Assembly: GCF_023856365.1 (NCBI RefSeq)
Contig: NC_064555.1
Location: 21,515,254 to 21,579,253, forward strand
Direction: 5' to 3'
From: Brienomyrus brachyistius
Taxonomy: Eukaryota > Chordata > Actinopteri > Osteoglossiformes > Mormyridae
Length of the DNA: 64,000 nt
The notes under the pieces were generated by a model. It was not told the DNA's origin. It did no database searches and saw nothing but the letters and a program-made list of their open reading frames with translations. The translations under genes were made by a program, and so were the position numbers. Each line of letters begins with the position of its first letter. Within the stretch, counting starts at the first letter, position 1. Positions 21,863-34,400 of this stretch are shown here, in pieces.

Positions 21863-22382
21863 TTGCTGAGCGGCCTTCCCCGTGGTGTCCATGCATTGAG
21901 CGATCTTCCCCGCAAAGCAGCCTTCCCCATAGTCTCTATATGCCGAGAGGCCATCCCGGCTTTATCCATGTGCCGGGAGGCCTTCTCGCCTTTGTCCGTG
22001 TGCCGGGAGGCCTTCTCGCCTTTGTCCGTGTGCCGGGAGGCCTTCTCGCCTTTGTCCGTGTGCCGGGAGGCCTTCTCGCCTTTGTCCGTGTGCCGGGAGG
22101 CCTTCTGGCCTTTGTCCGTGTGCCGGGAGGCCTTCTGGCCTTTGTCCGTGTGCCGGGAGGCCTTCTCGCCTTTGTCCGTGTGCCGGGAGGCCTTCTCGCC
22201 TTTGTCCGTGTGCCGGGAGGCCTTCTCGCCTTTGTCCGTGTGCCGGGAGGCCTTCTCGCCTTTGTCCGTGTGCCGGGAGGCCTTCTCGCCTTTGTCCGTG
22301 TGCTGGGAGCCCATCTCCATGCTCAGAGCGGCTTTCCCCCTAGTGTCCATTTGCCGAACTACCTTCCCCACAGTGTCCAGGC
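21863..22382. repeat. 30-bp minisatellite (about 12 core units plus degenerate flanks)
   Basis: Twelve head-to-tail 30-bp units (tttgtccgtgtgccgggagg + ccttctcgcc) fill 21961-22320. The middle ten are almost identical; two near 22081-22140 carry ttctggcc instead of ttctcgcc. Degenerate 30-bp units extend the array on both sides. Because the period is a multiple of three and the unit lacks stops in several frames, it creates long frames on both strands: GGLLAFVRVP and REAFSPLSVC repeats on +, HTDKGEKASR repeats on -. I see no splice sites, domain or conserved flank, so I treat these as by-products. Confidence 0.9.
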
Positions 22383-24916
22383 CAAGGGCATGGCTGACTG
22401 GTGCTGCACTGGGCTGCAGAGTGGGTGTACGTGGGAGTTCACCCGCCGCTTCTGGGGGAGTGGGAGGATGGCACCGTGTGCTCAGCACTCGCCGTACAGC
22501 CTCTGCATGCATAATTACCACTGCTGCATGACCCTGCCTTTCATATTCTGTGCTGTTCAGCCTTCTGATCCAAACAGTGTTTAACTCCTTGGCCGCCATG
22601 TTTGGTGGACGTCCGTAAAGAGCCGCTGTTTCAGAGCCTTGCCTGACTAATTTGTTGTTCCTCTGGTAAGTGGCCTGCACCTGTATTCAGTGAGCACTCT
22701 GCTGATCTCTGCTTCTGTATTTCTTCCAGCATGCAGTAGGTGCCATGGACATTATTAACTGTCACACGCCTCTGATTTATTAGTATCAATAATGATATAA
22801 ATACTGCCGAGTATCGATAGGGTGCATCACTGGGCACGATGGCTTCTTCCTGCAGTCTAGAGACATAAAGTAAGGTCTCTGAATTCCCCCATGGTGTGTG
22901 TGAGGGTGGGCGTATGTGCTCTGCAGTGGGGTCCTGTTTCTCCAATGTCACTCTGCAGAAGATGGGTGTATAATGTTGATGGGGGTTTTGAGTAAAATGT
23001 ACTCGGTATACGTATTCTCTCATATAAATCGGTTTAATGTCTATGATGTATATTTACTGTGCTGGTCTGTTAGAAGCAGCCCTTTGATTTAATGCTGTTG
23101 GTTCTACAGCTTCAGTATGTTTTGAACCCATCGTTTTTTGACCATTGGCTTGCCCCAGGAGATCATATTAGTGCAGTCTGTGTGAGGGACTGTTCGTGTC
23201 GGCTTTGCTGACACATCCGCACACCGGCACCCTATTGCTGTCTCCCTGTTCCTCGTGCCTCTGCCACCCGTCCTTTGGGCAGATGAGCAGCCCTCCCTGT
23301 CATGTCCCCCCTGATTGTCGGACTTCTGGCGCTAAAGACTTCCCCGGCGTGCACCCTGTTTAATGTCAGCATCTCCTCCTGCCCTCTTTTTCCTCAGCTG
23401 GCTCATTTAATGCTTTTAATACCATTGCATAAAAAGAGAGAGAACTGACGGCTGCCCAGTGGCAAAGGCTGGAAGCAGAGCCCCATGGACTGTAGGCAGG
23501 GGGGGACTGTTGTAGGGAAACTCACTTTTATCAAAATTTGTGACTGCGATGCCGAAAGACTTGTTAGGTTTCTTACATATATGAATACGTGTGTGTGTGT
23601 GTGTGTGGATTATTTTTATATTTCATTGGGAGGAACCAAATGCCCCCCACAATGTAATAAAAACCTGCTTTTTTGATGTGGGGACCATTTTTCAGTTCCC
23701 GTAAATATCTGTGAATGCAATCGAAAAAACGAAAAATGCCAAAAGACTCGTATTTTGTTTGGTTACTTATGGTTAGAGCATTTGACCAAGGCAGGCAAAC
23801 CTGTACAAGCATTCCACAATATAGCCAAGAAAACACTCACAGCGAAAACCAGCTGCGTGCCACATTGCATTCACAGGTAGTGCGCTTTTCCAAAAAGAAA
23901 CTTTGCTCGATATATTTTAGGAATTGAACAGATGTCATAAAAAGTTACTCTTTATTAATGTTCCAGTAGAAGTGCTGAAATAATCATCCAAGCACAAGCT
24001 TAACGCTTTCAGGCATACGATATATACAGTATGAAATAAGAGAGCCTTCCTTCTGTGGAGACCCATAGGTGGATTGGTAATGGTTCAGGAAGCTATCAGA
24101 GGGAATCAGTCTTCAGTGTGGCCTGTTCTTGGTTTTGCATCTTAATGATGCACACTGGTCACTGCTCTCTGTGTCCACGTCCACTGCGTCCCCCAAGGTC
24201 ACGTGTCTCCTGCTGTCCCTGTTGTCTTTCCTGATGTGTCCCTGTGCTCAGCCTCTCCTGACACTGACCGACCCATAAGGTATAAACAGTATAAGTATGT
24301 TCAAGAGCCCACAGACAATGGAAGGTTAAGTATTTACTAAATGTTTTTGTATTGTGCTGCAGGTTGAGGGTGGTAATCTATACAAGGATGTTCAAGTATG
24401 TGCCTGCACACAGTGTTCACTGTTCGTGTTCTCCGTTTGTGTGCATGTGAGTGGCTATGTGCATGAGACGCAAAAAGGACTTCTGCATTTGTCTTAAAAA
24501 ATATTGAAAATTGGATAAAATACCACACCGCTTATAGAACATTTGAAAGTATACTAAAAACAACTCTAATGTCGAAAGATTTCCTCCCTTTTTCGAAGCA
24601 CTAAAACATGAATGTACATAAAAGTACAGCGTGCCGACGGGCAACCGCGGCAGCGGCTGTTTCAGTGAATCCTTTGGATTAAATTTAGCAGGTGCGCGGG
24701 TGGCTGCATGGGACACCAAGCAGCCGGGTGACAAGGGTAGACCAGCCCGCCTCTTTTAAATGGGGGCAAAAATTTGGGGGCAAAAACTCCTGTAAATGAA
24801 CGGAGAGAACCACATGCCATCCGCACATGCTGTAGGCTGCCCGGCGGCTTATGTTCACAGTGAGTCCTGCATGACAAAGCTGTGAAACACTCAAAGAAAT
24901 GACTGTGCAGTTAATC
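22383..24916. other. Probable intron, simple repeats only
   Basis: A (GT)n run at 23589-23607 is the only clear repeat. Open frames at 22631-23023 and 24417-24734 have no recognisable content. Confidence 0.5.
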
Positions 24917-25188
24917 CTCGGGGATCCCCAGACAGTACTCATCCCCAGACAGTACTCATCCCCAGACAGTACTCATCCCCAGACAGCACTCATCCCCAGA
25001 CAGCACTCATCCCCAGACAGCACTCATCCCCAGACAGCACTCATCCCCAGACAGTACTCAGTTTTGCTGTCTCTTGGCTCCCAGCCAATCAGTAACACCG
25101 AATATCTGGTAGAGGTGTGTTGGGAGTTCGGAGAGAGCAGAAATGTGGACCGTCTGGGTGTCCCAGAGGACTGGGTCGGGAAACACTG
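24917..25188. mobile_element. Palindromic hAT-like MITE with internal tandem expansion
   Basis: The right arm is complete (gagcagaaatgtggaccgtc through gggtcgggaaacactg). The left arm begins within the conserved ctcggggatcccc segment and lacks the CAGTGTTTCCCAA end. The 8-mers agttaatc (24909-24916) and ggttaatc (25189-25196) agree at 7 of 8 positions, so these may be the target duplication of a copy that later lost its left tip. The left arm carries the 17-bp array. Confidence 0.65.
24924..25059. repeat. 17-bp minisatellite, 8 units
   Basis: Eight uninterrupted units of atccccagacagYactc. Units 1-3 and 8 have T at the variable position and units 4-7 have C. The unit corresponds to the arm sequence of the hAT-like MITE (ggaccccagacagtcc type), so the array grew out of the MITE itself. 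Confidence 0.95.
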
Positions 25189-25196
25189 GGTTAATC

Positions 25197-27012
25197 TGAA
25201 CCCTGCTAGTGCGGTCACTGGGAATGAGAAGAGCACACGCTTTCCTGTTTAACTTCACGGCTGGCAACTTGGAATTTCTACCTGGGAAACGCAATGATGC
25301 TACATCCTGTGATTTATTTTTGCAAAAGGTGGCCATTTATTTTAGGCTTTTGAAATGTTCAAGGCACCTACAGTCTCATTTAAAAATCTAATTTTCTCTG
25401 TTTGGGAGGGAAAAAAAAACTGTTTGATAGAGTAGGCCATAACGCACCGCATTTTAGAGAGAGTGTAGCTTTTGGCCTGCTTCCCAGTTTTATGAGAACG
25501 ATTGAGTGACTCCTCGGTAATGTTTTTAGTCTACAGGAGCTTCTCTTTTAATCACTCCGGAGAAGATGGGAGCCGGAGATGCAGGAGCTGCGAGACAGGC
25601 GGTGGCTGGTCACCCAGAGAACTTTCAGGCAGGAGGTGTTAACTTGTTACTGGCCAGTCCTGACACCCATACTGCCGCTATGCTGGGAGTCCTGTACTGA
25701 CCTCGGGAGTTTTTTTCTAGGACAGTGTGAAGGGAAAACAAGGGTATTTTTTGTACCTGAAAACAATGAGGGCAGGGCTTAATGGATGCAGGCAGTCGGA
25801 TGTGGGTTTTCAAACGTCGTGTACCTTGGAGGTTATCTATCAGAAGCCACCATGCTTTACTTCCTCAAATATCACCGTGTTTGCGATGGTTCACAGTTAT
25901 TATCAGTAGCAGTATCTGAAAGCAAGAATAGTATGTGAAAGACTAGGGAGGCTGCCAATCAGTTTTGCAAAAGCAAATATGATGTCAGCTGGAAAGCGTT
26001 CGCCCAGAAGCCGCAGAACTTCAGAAACACCTGTATTTATATTCATGCTTATATGCAGTTATTGAGAAACGCACTGGGTGAGCAGATTTGTTAAATGACG
26101 CAGTGGGAATATGTGTGAAGAAGTAAAACATTTACTAACATCAGTTAATTGTTCCCCATGTTGTGCTTTATTTACTTGAAACAGCTGCATTTTTTTTCTT
26201 GTTGGTCAGTTTCAAATTTTGGATTTTAAATAGTACGTACTGCATATTATTTTTGGCCTACTGAGGGCTTTCATGACTAAAATTGGATCTTTTTAGTTGG
26301 TAGGTGGAAAACTGCTGCATGTAGGGAGACTTTGGAGGGTAGAAGGTCCCACACCTTTCAATGTTAGTGAGGAGCAAGTGGAGAGCATCAAAGAACCAAG
26401 AGAAAAAAGCAACTGGTTACTAGTAAAACGTCAGTTTTGGTGATCCACGTGATCGTGATAGTTAAACAGTTTTCTGTTATATATAATAATAATTTTAGAA
26501 GACATTATTCTAATAATTTTAGAAGAAGAGTTTCTCATTATTTGCGTACACCTAGAGGAAGTGTAAACTGCAGTGGGGAGGGGGTCTCTGCTACTGAAGA
26601 TAACAAATATTACAGTTTGCTGTACCGATAGCGACCAATTTTTGTGGTGAATCAAAGAGGATACTTTGAATTAATTAGAAAATGTGTTCATACAAGTTTA
26701 GAAAGAAAACTTAATTTGAAGTGTTAACAATCTGTGGAGGCTGTAGCTGTTTTTGCACCCTAGAAATGACTGGTGTCTCTTTAAATAACTTTTAAGCTGA
26801 GTGCAGAGGGGAAAAAAACCTAAAAGTTAAGCAGAGACAAGTTTCTTTGTATGCTGTTAGAAAGACATTGAAACGGAATGGCAATTTTATTACAATTATC
26901 ACTTGCAAATCAGCCTGAGTCACAACTTTGTGTCTGTGGAACAAGAAGAACAGACTTCCTCGTCACTGAGTAAGAGCTGGTTTGGGGTAGCCTTGTTAAT
27001 GTGGCCTGTTAA
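25197..27012. other. Probable intron, nothing recognised
   Basis: No gene or transposon end identified. Two copies of 'aataattttagaaga' lie near 26486 and 26512 within AT-rich sequence. Confidence 0.45.
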
Positions 27013-27530
27013 TAGCATATTTCCTATTTTCCAACCGCCTGTTGTAAAACCCTAAGGCCCCAGATTAGGGTTAGCAAACTGAGGCTAAGGTTAGGTTTAG
27101 AAAAAGTATGGCATATCCAGACATCACCATGTGTTTTTATGACTGTTCTGCTCCCCCGTAGGATAGAAAACCACAATTTAGTATGTTTTAGTAGCTTATT
27201 TCCTACTTTCCAACTGCCTGTTGTATAATCCTAAAGCCGCAAATTAGGGTTAAGGTTAGGCAAAGTATTGTATATCCAGACATCAACATGTATTTTAATG
27301 ACAGTTCTGCTCCCCAGTAGGATAGGAAACCACAGTTTAGCAGGCTTTAGTAGCATATTTCCTACTTTCCAACCACCTGTTGTATAACCCTCAGGCCCCA
27401 AATTAGGGTAAGCAAACTGAGGCAATGGTTAGGTTTAGAAAAAGTATGGCATTTCTAGACGTCAATATGAGTTTTTATGACAGTTCTGCTCCCCCGTAGG
27501 ATAGACGACCACAGTTCAGCATGTTTTAAT
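27013..27530. repeat. Three-copy tandem repeat, about 160-180 bp unit
   Basis: Units begin at 27013, 27192 and 27351 with tagcNtatttccta. Each continues through 'ccgcctgttgta'-like and 'attagggttag'-like segments to 'tctgctcccccgtaggatag'. They differ by substitutions and a roughly 20-bp deletion in the second unit. Origin unknown. Confidence 0.85.
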
Positions 27531-30460
27531 AAACCAGCGCTACTCAAACAGCAGTCACTCTGTGTAAGATAAAGGCAGAGCTCACTAGGTCAACCCTGCG
27601 ATGAGGGGGAGAGAGAACTGCTACGCAGTCAGGCAGTCTCCCAAAAATGGGCTTCGATCTCACTTCTGCCACTGCTAAAGTATCTGCCCAGTCATTTCAG
27701 AAGATCACAAACTGCTGTGGTCTTCCTGGGGAAAGTGTTTGCTATGATACTCAGAGGTGCCGCATTGGGGTTTGCTAGTGAGACATGATGGCGGAGTATG
27801 GGGGAATATTCTGGATGTGTAAAAACAAAAAGAGTTGAAATAGCACATTTGGATTAAAAATATGTAGTGGCAGAAATGGCTAAATTAGAAGGTCTTTGTG
27901 TATATGTGACTTTTTTTTTTAAATACAAAGTGATGCTGCAAAATTAATTAAGTAATGGCTAAATAGCAGTATGGTCTCACAATCAAATAAACATATGTTG
28001 CATCGTCCCCTGCCAAGTTGGCACCAAGTGGCTGTAGAGAGTCATCCAGTATGAAGGACCCTAATGTGGAGAAGTCTAGTGGCTCTGTCAGCCCTAATAT
28101 TCATTCTCCAGGACTACATGCAGTTTTGTGTCTTGGGGAATAGTGGCACATGCAGGCTGTGCAGAATTCTGCTATTCCTGGCTGTCGGTATAATCCCTCA
28201 GCAGTGAAGGTATTGATACTGTAAGGGAGTCTGCTGCAGATTTAATTAGTAAGTCACGAACATAACACTCGCCTTCTTGAAGCCACCTTCTCGCCTCTGT
28301 GAGCTTTTAAACACAGCTGGGGCTGAGGATTGGTGTGGGGCGATGTCTCAGTGCCACGAGAGACGGGTACGTCTCACAACTCTGATCAGCTGTCCAGGCT
28401 GTGGTGGGCTGAGATCCTGCAGAGAATTAATTTTGGCGACCCGATGTGACAGTAAGCTTCATGAAAACGTAGCTCGGAACTTGCGTGGCCGTTAACAGCT
28501 GCCCTTGTGCGCCTGTACGTTTGTACCTCTAGTATGGCCTTCTCTTATCATGGCAAGACAATTCTGTTAAAAGCCAGTTGTTCAGCAATTCACAAGCAAA
28601 ATAACTTGAGTGGTTGTTATGGCAATAATTATAAAAAGAACAGATGGCTGCAGGCATCAGATGCTGTGATGTTATTTTTAGTCGTGTGATGGCACGCCTG
28701 CAACCTTTATGGGAGCCACTCAAACTCTGTCAGCTTGCCTGTTTGCACTTGAAAAGACCGCGTTCACCTACATAAGCAGTGGACATTTCCGCCTCGTGTC
28801 CCCAGTGCAGCCACCATGTTCCTGTCTTCCGTACTGGAGCGACTGGGGGGGGTCCCTCTGCACCCGCCATCACCCGGAGGGCCCTACGTCCTGTTAAAAC
28901 TTCCCCTGCAAATTGCTGTGGAAGACGCTGTCCACTACCTGCTCCAGAAATAGGTGGGGAGCAAACTGTACGCCGTAGTGGAGTCTCTGTTGTTCTTATG
29001 ATCTTTCTGGGACCTTCTTTGGTGCCTGTCTGTTACATACTGTCTGAATTTTTAATCGTCCCCCCTAGTGTACAGTATTGACAGGACAGACTGGACCAAA
29101 TACCTTAAACAGACTGCAGGAGTTGGAAGGTTTGAGGCTTTTAGTGTTTCCAGACTGCAGTAGTCGCTTCAAACCTTCACGCATGGCTGTGCTGTACCTG
29201 ACTTTGCCTTGGTGGGATGGCTGCCCGTGGATAGATCGCTGTTATAGTCATCATGGACTTTAAAATCAATGTTGGACCCTTAAGAGAACACAGACATTTA
29301 GAATTTTAAAATCTCCTTGGCAAATAAGCCGACTACTTTGTATAAATTAAATAAATGGTGTTGAGGGACTGAGTGGAAATAGACAGTGAGATATGGCGTG
29401 AGGAGGATGTTTGTTAAAATCGACAAGGGCGGCTTGACATAAAAAGTCAAATACTGTTATTGGATCCATGTTTGTTTTCAAGTATAGATAGTATCATTTT
29501 TTGAAAGATCATAAATGAAACTATGCAGTTCCTTTTGGAAAATGATGGTGGTGATAGATTTAAACCTCAAAATTTAAAATCTTTCAAATGAATGTGTCCG
29601 AATATATTTACGAAAGAATTACATGGAATTTTACAGAAGTTACTGATTTCAATACCAGATATCCTGCTAAATAAAGAAAACCCCCCATATGAAACCTTTC
29701 TGATTCCATTCATCATCCTTTTTACAGTTAAATACCATTTTCTGCATTTATAAAAGGGGCCTTCCCTGAACATATTGGACGAAAGATAAAATGAAAGCAC
29801 TGACGACTCCTGCTTTGATCAATATAAAAACATCACCGCTTATGGTAAAGAACTTTCAAATTGCAAAAGTGTTCAAAGCCAGCTTGCCTATGTTTTTGCT
29901 TGCAGATGTGTTCAAACCTTCCTCCAATTAAGTGAGCCTCTTTTGAACCGCTTAATTGAGCTTATGTTTCATAATCCAATGATGCAATTTCTGTTTTGTA
30001 TTGATATTGCACATTAGTGAGTATTATCCTTTATTTAGGATTTATTTAGATGGCCAAAAGACTAATATAACCTGCGTTCTACTTGTTGATGAATTTCTGC
30101 CAGTTTTTCTCACATGTTCCTTTGTTAGTTTCACAGGATAGTACGAGTACCTCTCCAGCATTCTAGCAGAGTGCTTAGGCCACCTCAGATGAAATAAAAT
30201 GAATGAAAGCAGCGGTGCAATCATTTAGGAATGATCTAATTCTGAAGTAAGAACCCTCTAATTGCTGCCAGTAACAGTCTTTAAAATAACATTGTGTCTC
30301 TTATGACCCTTTTATGTTTCATGTATGTCATCACATGGATCTGCAATGTTATCAGCTCTCTTTGACTGATAACCATCTGCCTTGCGTACAAGCATTTACA
30401 GGCTTTAAATAATGCTTATATCCTTAATTGCATCCTACACATTTCATTTTAGCCTTCTGC
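27531..30460. other. Probable intron, nothing recognised
   Basis: No repeat family or exon recognised. Open frames at 28277-28495, 28779-29081 and 29078-29263 are unsupported. Confidence 0.45.
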
Positions 30461-30560
30461 ACAGTACAGTACAGCACTAAAATATACAGTAGAGCATCTG
30501 CACAGTACATCGCTAAAATATACAGTAGAGCATCTGCACAGTACAGTACAGCGCTAAAAT
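30461..30560. repeat. ~37-bp minisatellite, left block
   Basis: About three units built on 'cactaaaatatacagtagag' plus 'catctgcacagtaca'. It is the same array as 30985-31446, separated from it by the interspersed repeat at 30561-30960. Confidence 0.85.
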
Positions 30561-30960
30561 ACAACAACAACAACAACAAATTTATTTTTATATAGCGCAT
30601 TATCACAACATTACATTGTCTCAAAGCGCTTTACAGTATCCTCACCCAAAGGCCCCAGTGAGTAAGCCATAGGCGACAGTGGCAAGGAAAAACTCCCTAG
30701 AAGGAAGAAACCTTGAGAGGGACCAGACTCAAAGGGGAAGCCCATCCTCCAGGGGCCGGCAGGGATAGTCAAATAGAGAGAGCCGAAGCCGAGTCTTCTT
30801 CCAATTGCCAGGCAACCAGAGGTAAGGCAGCGGGTCATACACGGAAGAACAGAACGGCGAGCTGGATGCAGGGACGTCACTGGTGGTGGTCGGGTGTGCT
30901 GGATATCTTGATAGATTGAGGTCTCCAGGCATCACCCCCAGGAGGAGTAGGGGAAATAAA
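30561..30960 (+). mobile_element. Interspersed repeat inserted in the minisatellite
   Basis: It starts with (CAA)n and 'tttatttttatatagcgcat', and carries the fish-typical segments 'ggcaaggaaaaactccctag' and 'aagaaaccttgagagggacc'. It ends near 'ggagtaggggaaataaaatg'. I know this sequence as a widespread fish repeat but cannot name its family. The array resumes on both sides, so the insertion came after the array began. Confidence 0.7.
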
Positions 30961-30984
30961 ATGTACATTTATAAATATATACAG

Positions 30985-31446
30985 CAAAATATACAGTAGA
31001 GCATCTGCACAGCACTAAAATATACAGTAGAGCATCTGTACAGCACTAAAATATACAGTAGAGCATCTGCACAGCACTAAAATATACAGTACAGGATCTG
31101 CACAGTACAGCGCTAAAATATACAGTAGAGCATCTGCACAGCACTAAAATATACAGTACAGGATCTGCACAGTACAGCACTAAAATATACAGTACAGGAT
31201 CTGCACAGTACAGCGCTAAAATATACAGTAGAGCATCTGCACAGTACAGTACAGCACTAAAATATACAGTAGAGCATCTGCACAGCACAGCACTAAAATA
31301 TACAGTAGAGCATCTGCACAGTACAGTACAGTGCTAAAATATACAGTAGAGCATCTGCACAGCACTAAAATATACAGTACAGGATCTGCACAGTACAGTA
31401 CAGCGCTAAAATATACAGTAGAGCATCTGCACAGTACAGCACTAAA
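30985..31446. repeat. ~31-41-bp minisatellite, right block
   Basis: About a dozen units of 'aaaatatacagtagagcatc' + 'tgcacagtacagcact'. Length variants come from one or two extra 'agtac' steps, and a second unit type has 'gtacaggatctg' in place of 'gtagagcatctg'. It is open in some minus frames, giving a YCADALLYILAL-like repeat that I take as a by-product. Confidence 0.9.
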
Positions 31447-34400
31447 TTATTTAATGCCCACACACGATGTACAATACATATGTTGATATGTTCCTGAAGT
31501 GTGGTACATTTATGGCATGTGGGGGCATTAAAAAAGCATTGTAGATGAGGTACACCCTTGAAAACATACATTTATTTATTTGTTTGTTTATGTGACGTGG
31601 ACAACTTTCCAGAGTGATTTTTTTTTTTTTTTTTTTTTTTGCTGTTAGGTATTACTGTTTGTCAGAAACTTGTCTTGTTGACAACAACAATTATGATGTT
31701 GATATTTTAATGCCAGCTGTTAGTATAATATTGTTTCAGCAAAAGGATAATGGGTTCTGTTATGGGCTGTGTAAGTCTGGGCTGGTCCTGCCTGTAGCCA
31801 ATGCATTCAGACTTCAAACTGCAGGAGCAAAGACACACATGGTCACGAGGCCAGAGATGCTGCTCTAAGGTCCCTGCTTGTTTTATGAATGGGCAAACAC
31901 AGAACGGGTGTAGCGTTTGCCAAAAATCTTTCTGGTTAAGATATTCTCTTTGGGAAATGAGTAAAGAAGTATGACGTTCATCTTGGCCGGGGCACAGTGG
32001 TTAAGATCTGCTCATGAGGTAATCTGAAGGTGGGACCTGGTGGCTGTATGTTTGAGAAAAACAGGCGATTGTGATGTGATAAACACACCGACCGAACAGT
32101 AACATCATAATAATAGCAAGGACATTGACGGGGGCAGGGTGACCGTATGCGGCAGCTGAAGGGGCTGCTGGGAAGCAGTGAGATGAGGAGGGTGCCGAGA
32201 CCTCCTCCGCCTGTCCCGCGGTGCTGTGTTACGCCACCAAGGCCAGTTGCTGTGGTGATGCCAGAGCATCATGTTTCCATGCTGATTCGGACGGACTTTC
32301 TCAGAGCAGATTAATGACGCCGGCATCTGTGACATCTCCCATGCAGACGTAAAGCTCCTCACAGGGGATTAGCAGCGTGTGCTAAATGGCAGACCTACAC
32401 GTGCTGTCGGAAACTCTTGCCACTCTGTGCTAGGTACCACCCCCATGTAGTATTTAAGCTGGAGCAAGGAGGGTTGAAATGCAGCCACCTGTATCCTGTC
32501 CTTTGATAAATACCCCACTTAAACCGGTTGATGTCCAATGACCGTAGATCTTGCCTGGTCAACTGTTTGCTGAAATATTCCTTGAAAAGGTTTGAAAGAT
32601 GCAAACAGTTTGTGGTACATTTTTGCATCTGTAAGTGATTGTGAGATAGAACGAGTTTAGTGTCTTTTTAATGCGGTAGTAGTAACCCCCCACCCCCACC
32701 CCCCATATGAGAGAGCTGGGAGTTTTTATCCGAAAATAAAGTCCTTTAATATGTGCCATTAATTCTAGCTCATTGGGTTTCTATCATGCTGGCCCCTAGG
32801 AGCTGTGTTTATTCAGCCCCCGAGTGGCTGCTGTAAATCACGCACCTGCTTAATGGAGGTCTGGGGTGGGGGGCAGAGGATGGCAGTGGATAGCTACCTG
32901 CTAAACGTTTCCAAATTAGTGATCCAGTTCATGGGAGGTTGGGGGGATTATGTTCGCGATACGCTCCCCCAGCGTCAGGGCTTGTGATAAAGCACGTCTA
33001 TTTGTCAGCTTCTGGCTTGTAAATCGACTGTGGATGAATTGCTGAGGGTTCCTTGGGGGCCATCATGCCCTGGACGTACGGGCCAGGCCAGTCAGGGCCG
33101 CTACTTTTGTATATGCCTAAAAACATCCATTTAGAGTTTGTTTTATTTTTTACTTTTATTTAGGCCTTGGGTTCGGAATGCGTAACTATTGCAGGTCATA
33201 TGGGAGAACTCAGCAAAGATTATTAATGCAGATCATACAAACATCGTTGTTCTTACAGATATTAATTAATGCCTTTATGTATTGCAGAATGTCTGATTAC
33301 CCTAATGTGAGTCTGCAGACTAGGCCACTGTGAAAACCTGATGTTCTCTCTGTACCCACTATCTGTGATCCCTTTGACCATTAATTTGCTTATTACCTCA
33401 CATTGTTGATTTGGAAATTATTGATTGCATTACCTGTACTATTTTCATTAATCATAAAACTATATTAAATATTTATATATTTTAAATATATTTAAAAAAT
33501 TTGGCACATTCCAGTTGAGTACTCTTGTGTAGGGAACATAGGTGGTGTTGGTCCCATTCATTTTTCAAATGCAAAGAGATGCAAATCAGTCATTTAACTA
33601 AAATATTATCAGCATTATGGGTTGTAATAATTGTGACATTATTCATTTTACTGTTTAGTGTAATGTGTGGTAATAAGTGCTCACGGCTGATATGCCGTTT
33701 GAGTGACTCCTAAGCAATGAAGAGGGATAATTGCCGTTTGTCTGATAGCACAGGCATGCCGTCCACTCAGCTGATTCCTCGAGCAGATCAAACCATTATA
33801 TTCTTTAAGTTCATCGTGGAAGAACGTGTCGTCGTTGTTTAGAGCAGATGTACCTACAATTTGCACATCTCCTAGCAACAGGCCTTCGAAAACTAAATAT
33901 AAGTACTTAGTGGTGTGTGGCACGGGCCCGGGGACGCCGCCGGCCCGCTGTGAATATGCACGGCATAGCGAGTGTAGCATCCCGCCAGCCTCTGGGAGCC
34001 CGTCGCATTTAAGCCAGGATAACGAGCCCAAGTCGTCAGCGGACAGTGTGCCGTCTGCCATGTGAACACCCCCTCATTAGAGCCCACCAGGGGGAGGACA
34101 CAGCAGAAGTATCCTGGGGGCTTGAGATGCACCCCCACGCCACACCCATCTTCATACCAGCCCAGTCACTGTCAACTGTGCTTGGCCTCAACTGACACAT
34201 GCATGTAAAAATCTCATTTTTGTGCAGATTCAGTTACACAGGCTTCTGTGTGGCTCAGTGCGCTCAGGAGGAGGGAGCTGTGGGGGCGGGGTCAGGCGCT
34301 GGGCAGGCTTACTATAGGCCGACTGCTTTCCCCTAACTGTCACATGATGTGGACATACAATTCGAGTGTCCAAAATATACATCTGGTCTCTGTGGACAGA

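Noticed and set aside
21841..22680. Frames of 247, 222 and 273 codons across the 30-bp array as genes
   Set aside because: The repeat period is a multiple of three without stops, which opens several frames by itself. No domain, splice site or conserved flank was seen. Kept only as a finding.
27060..27440. Telomere-like ttagggttag words
   Set aside because: Only one hexamer-and-a-half appears per ~170-bp unit, with no tandem TTAGGG, so this is not an interstitial telomere.
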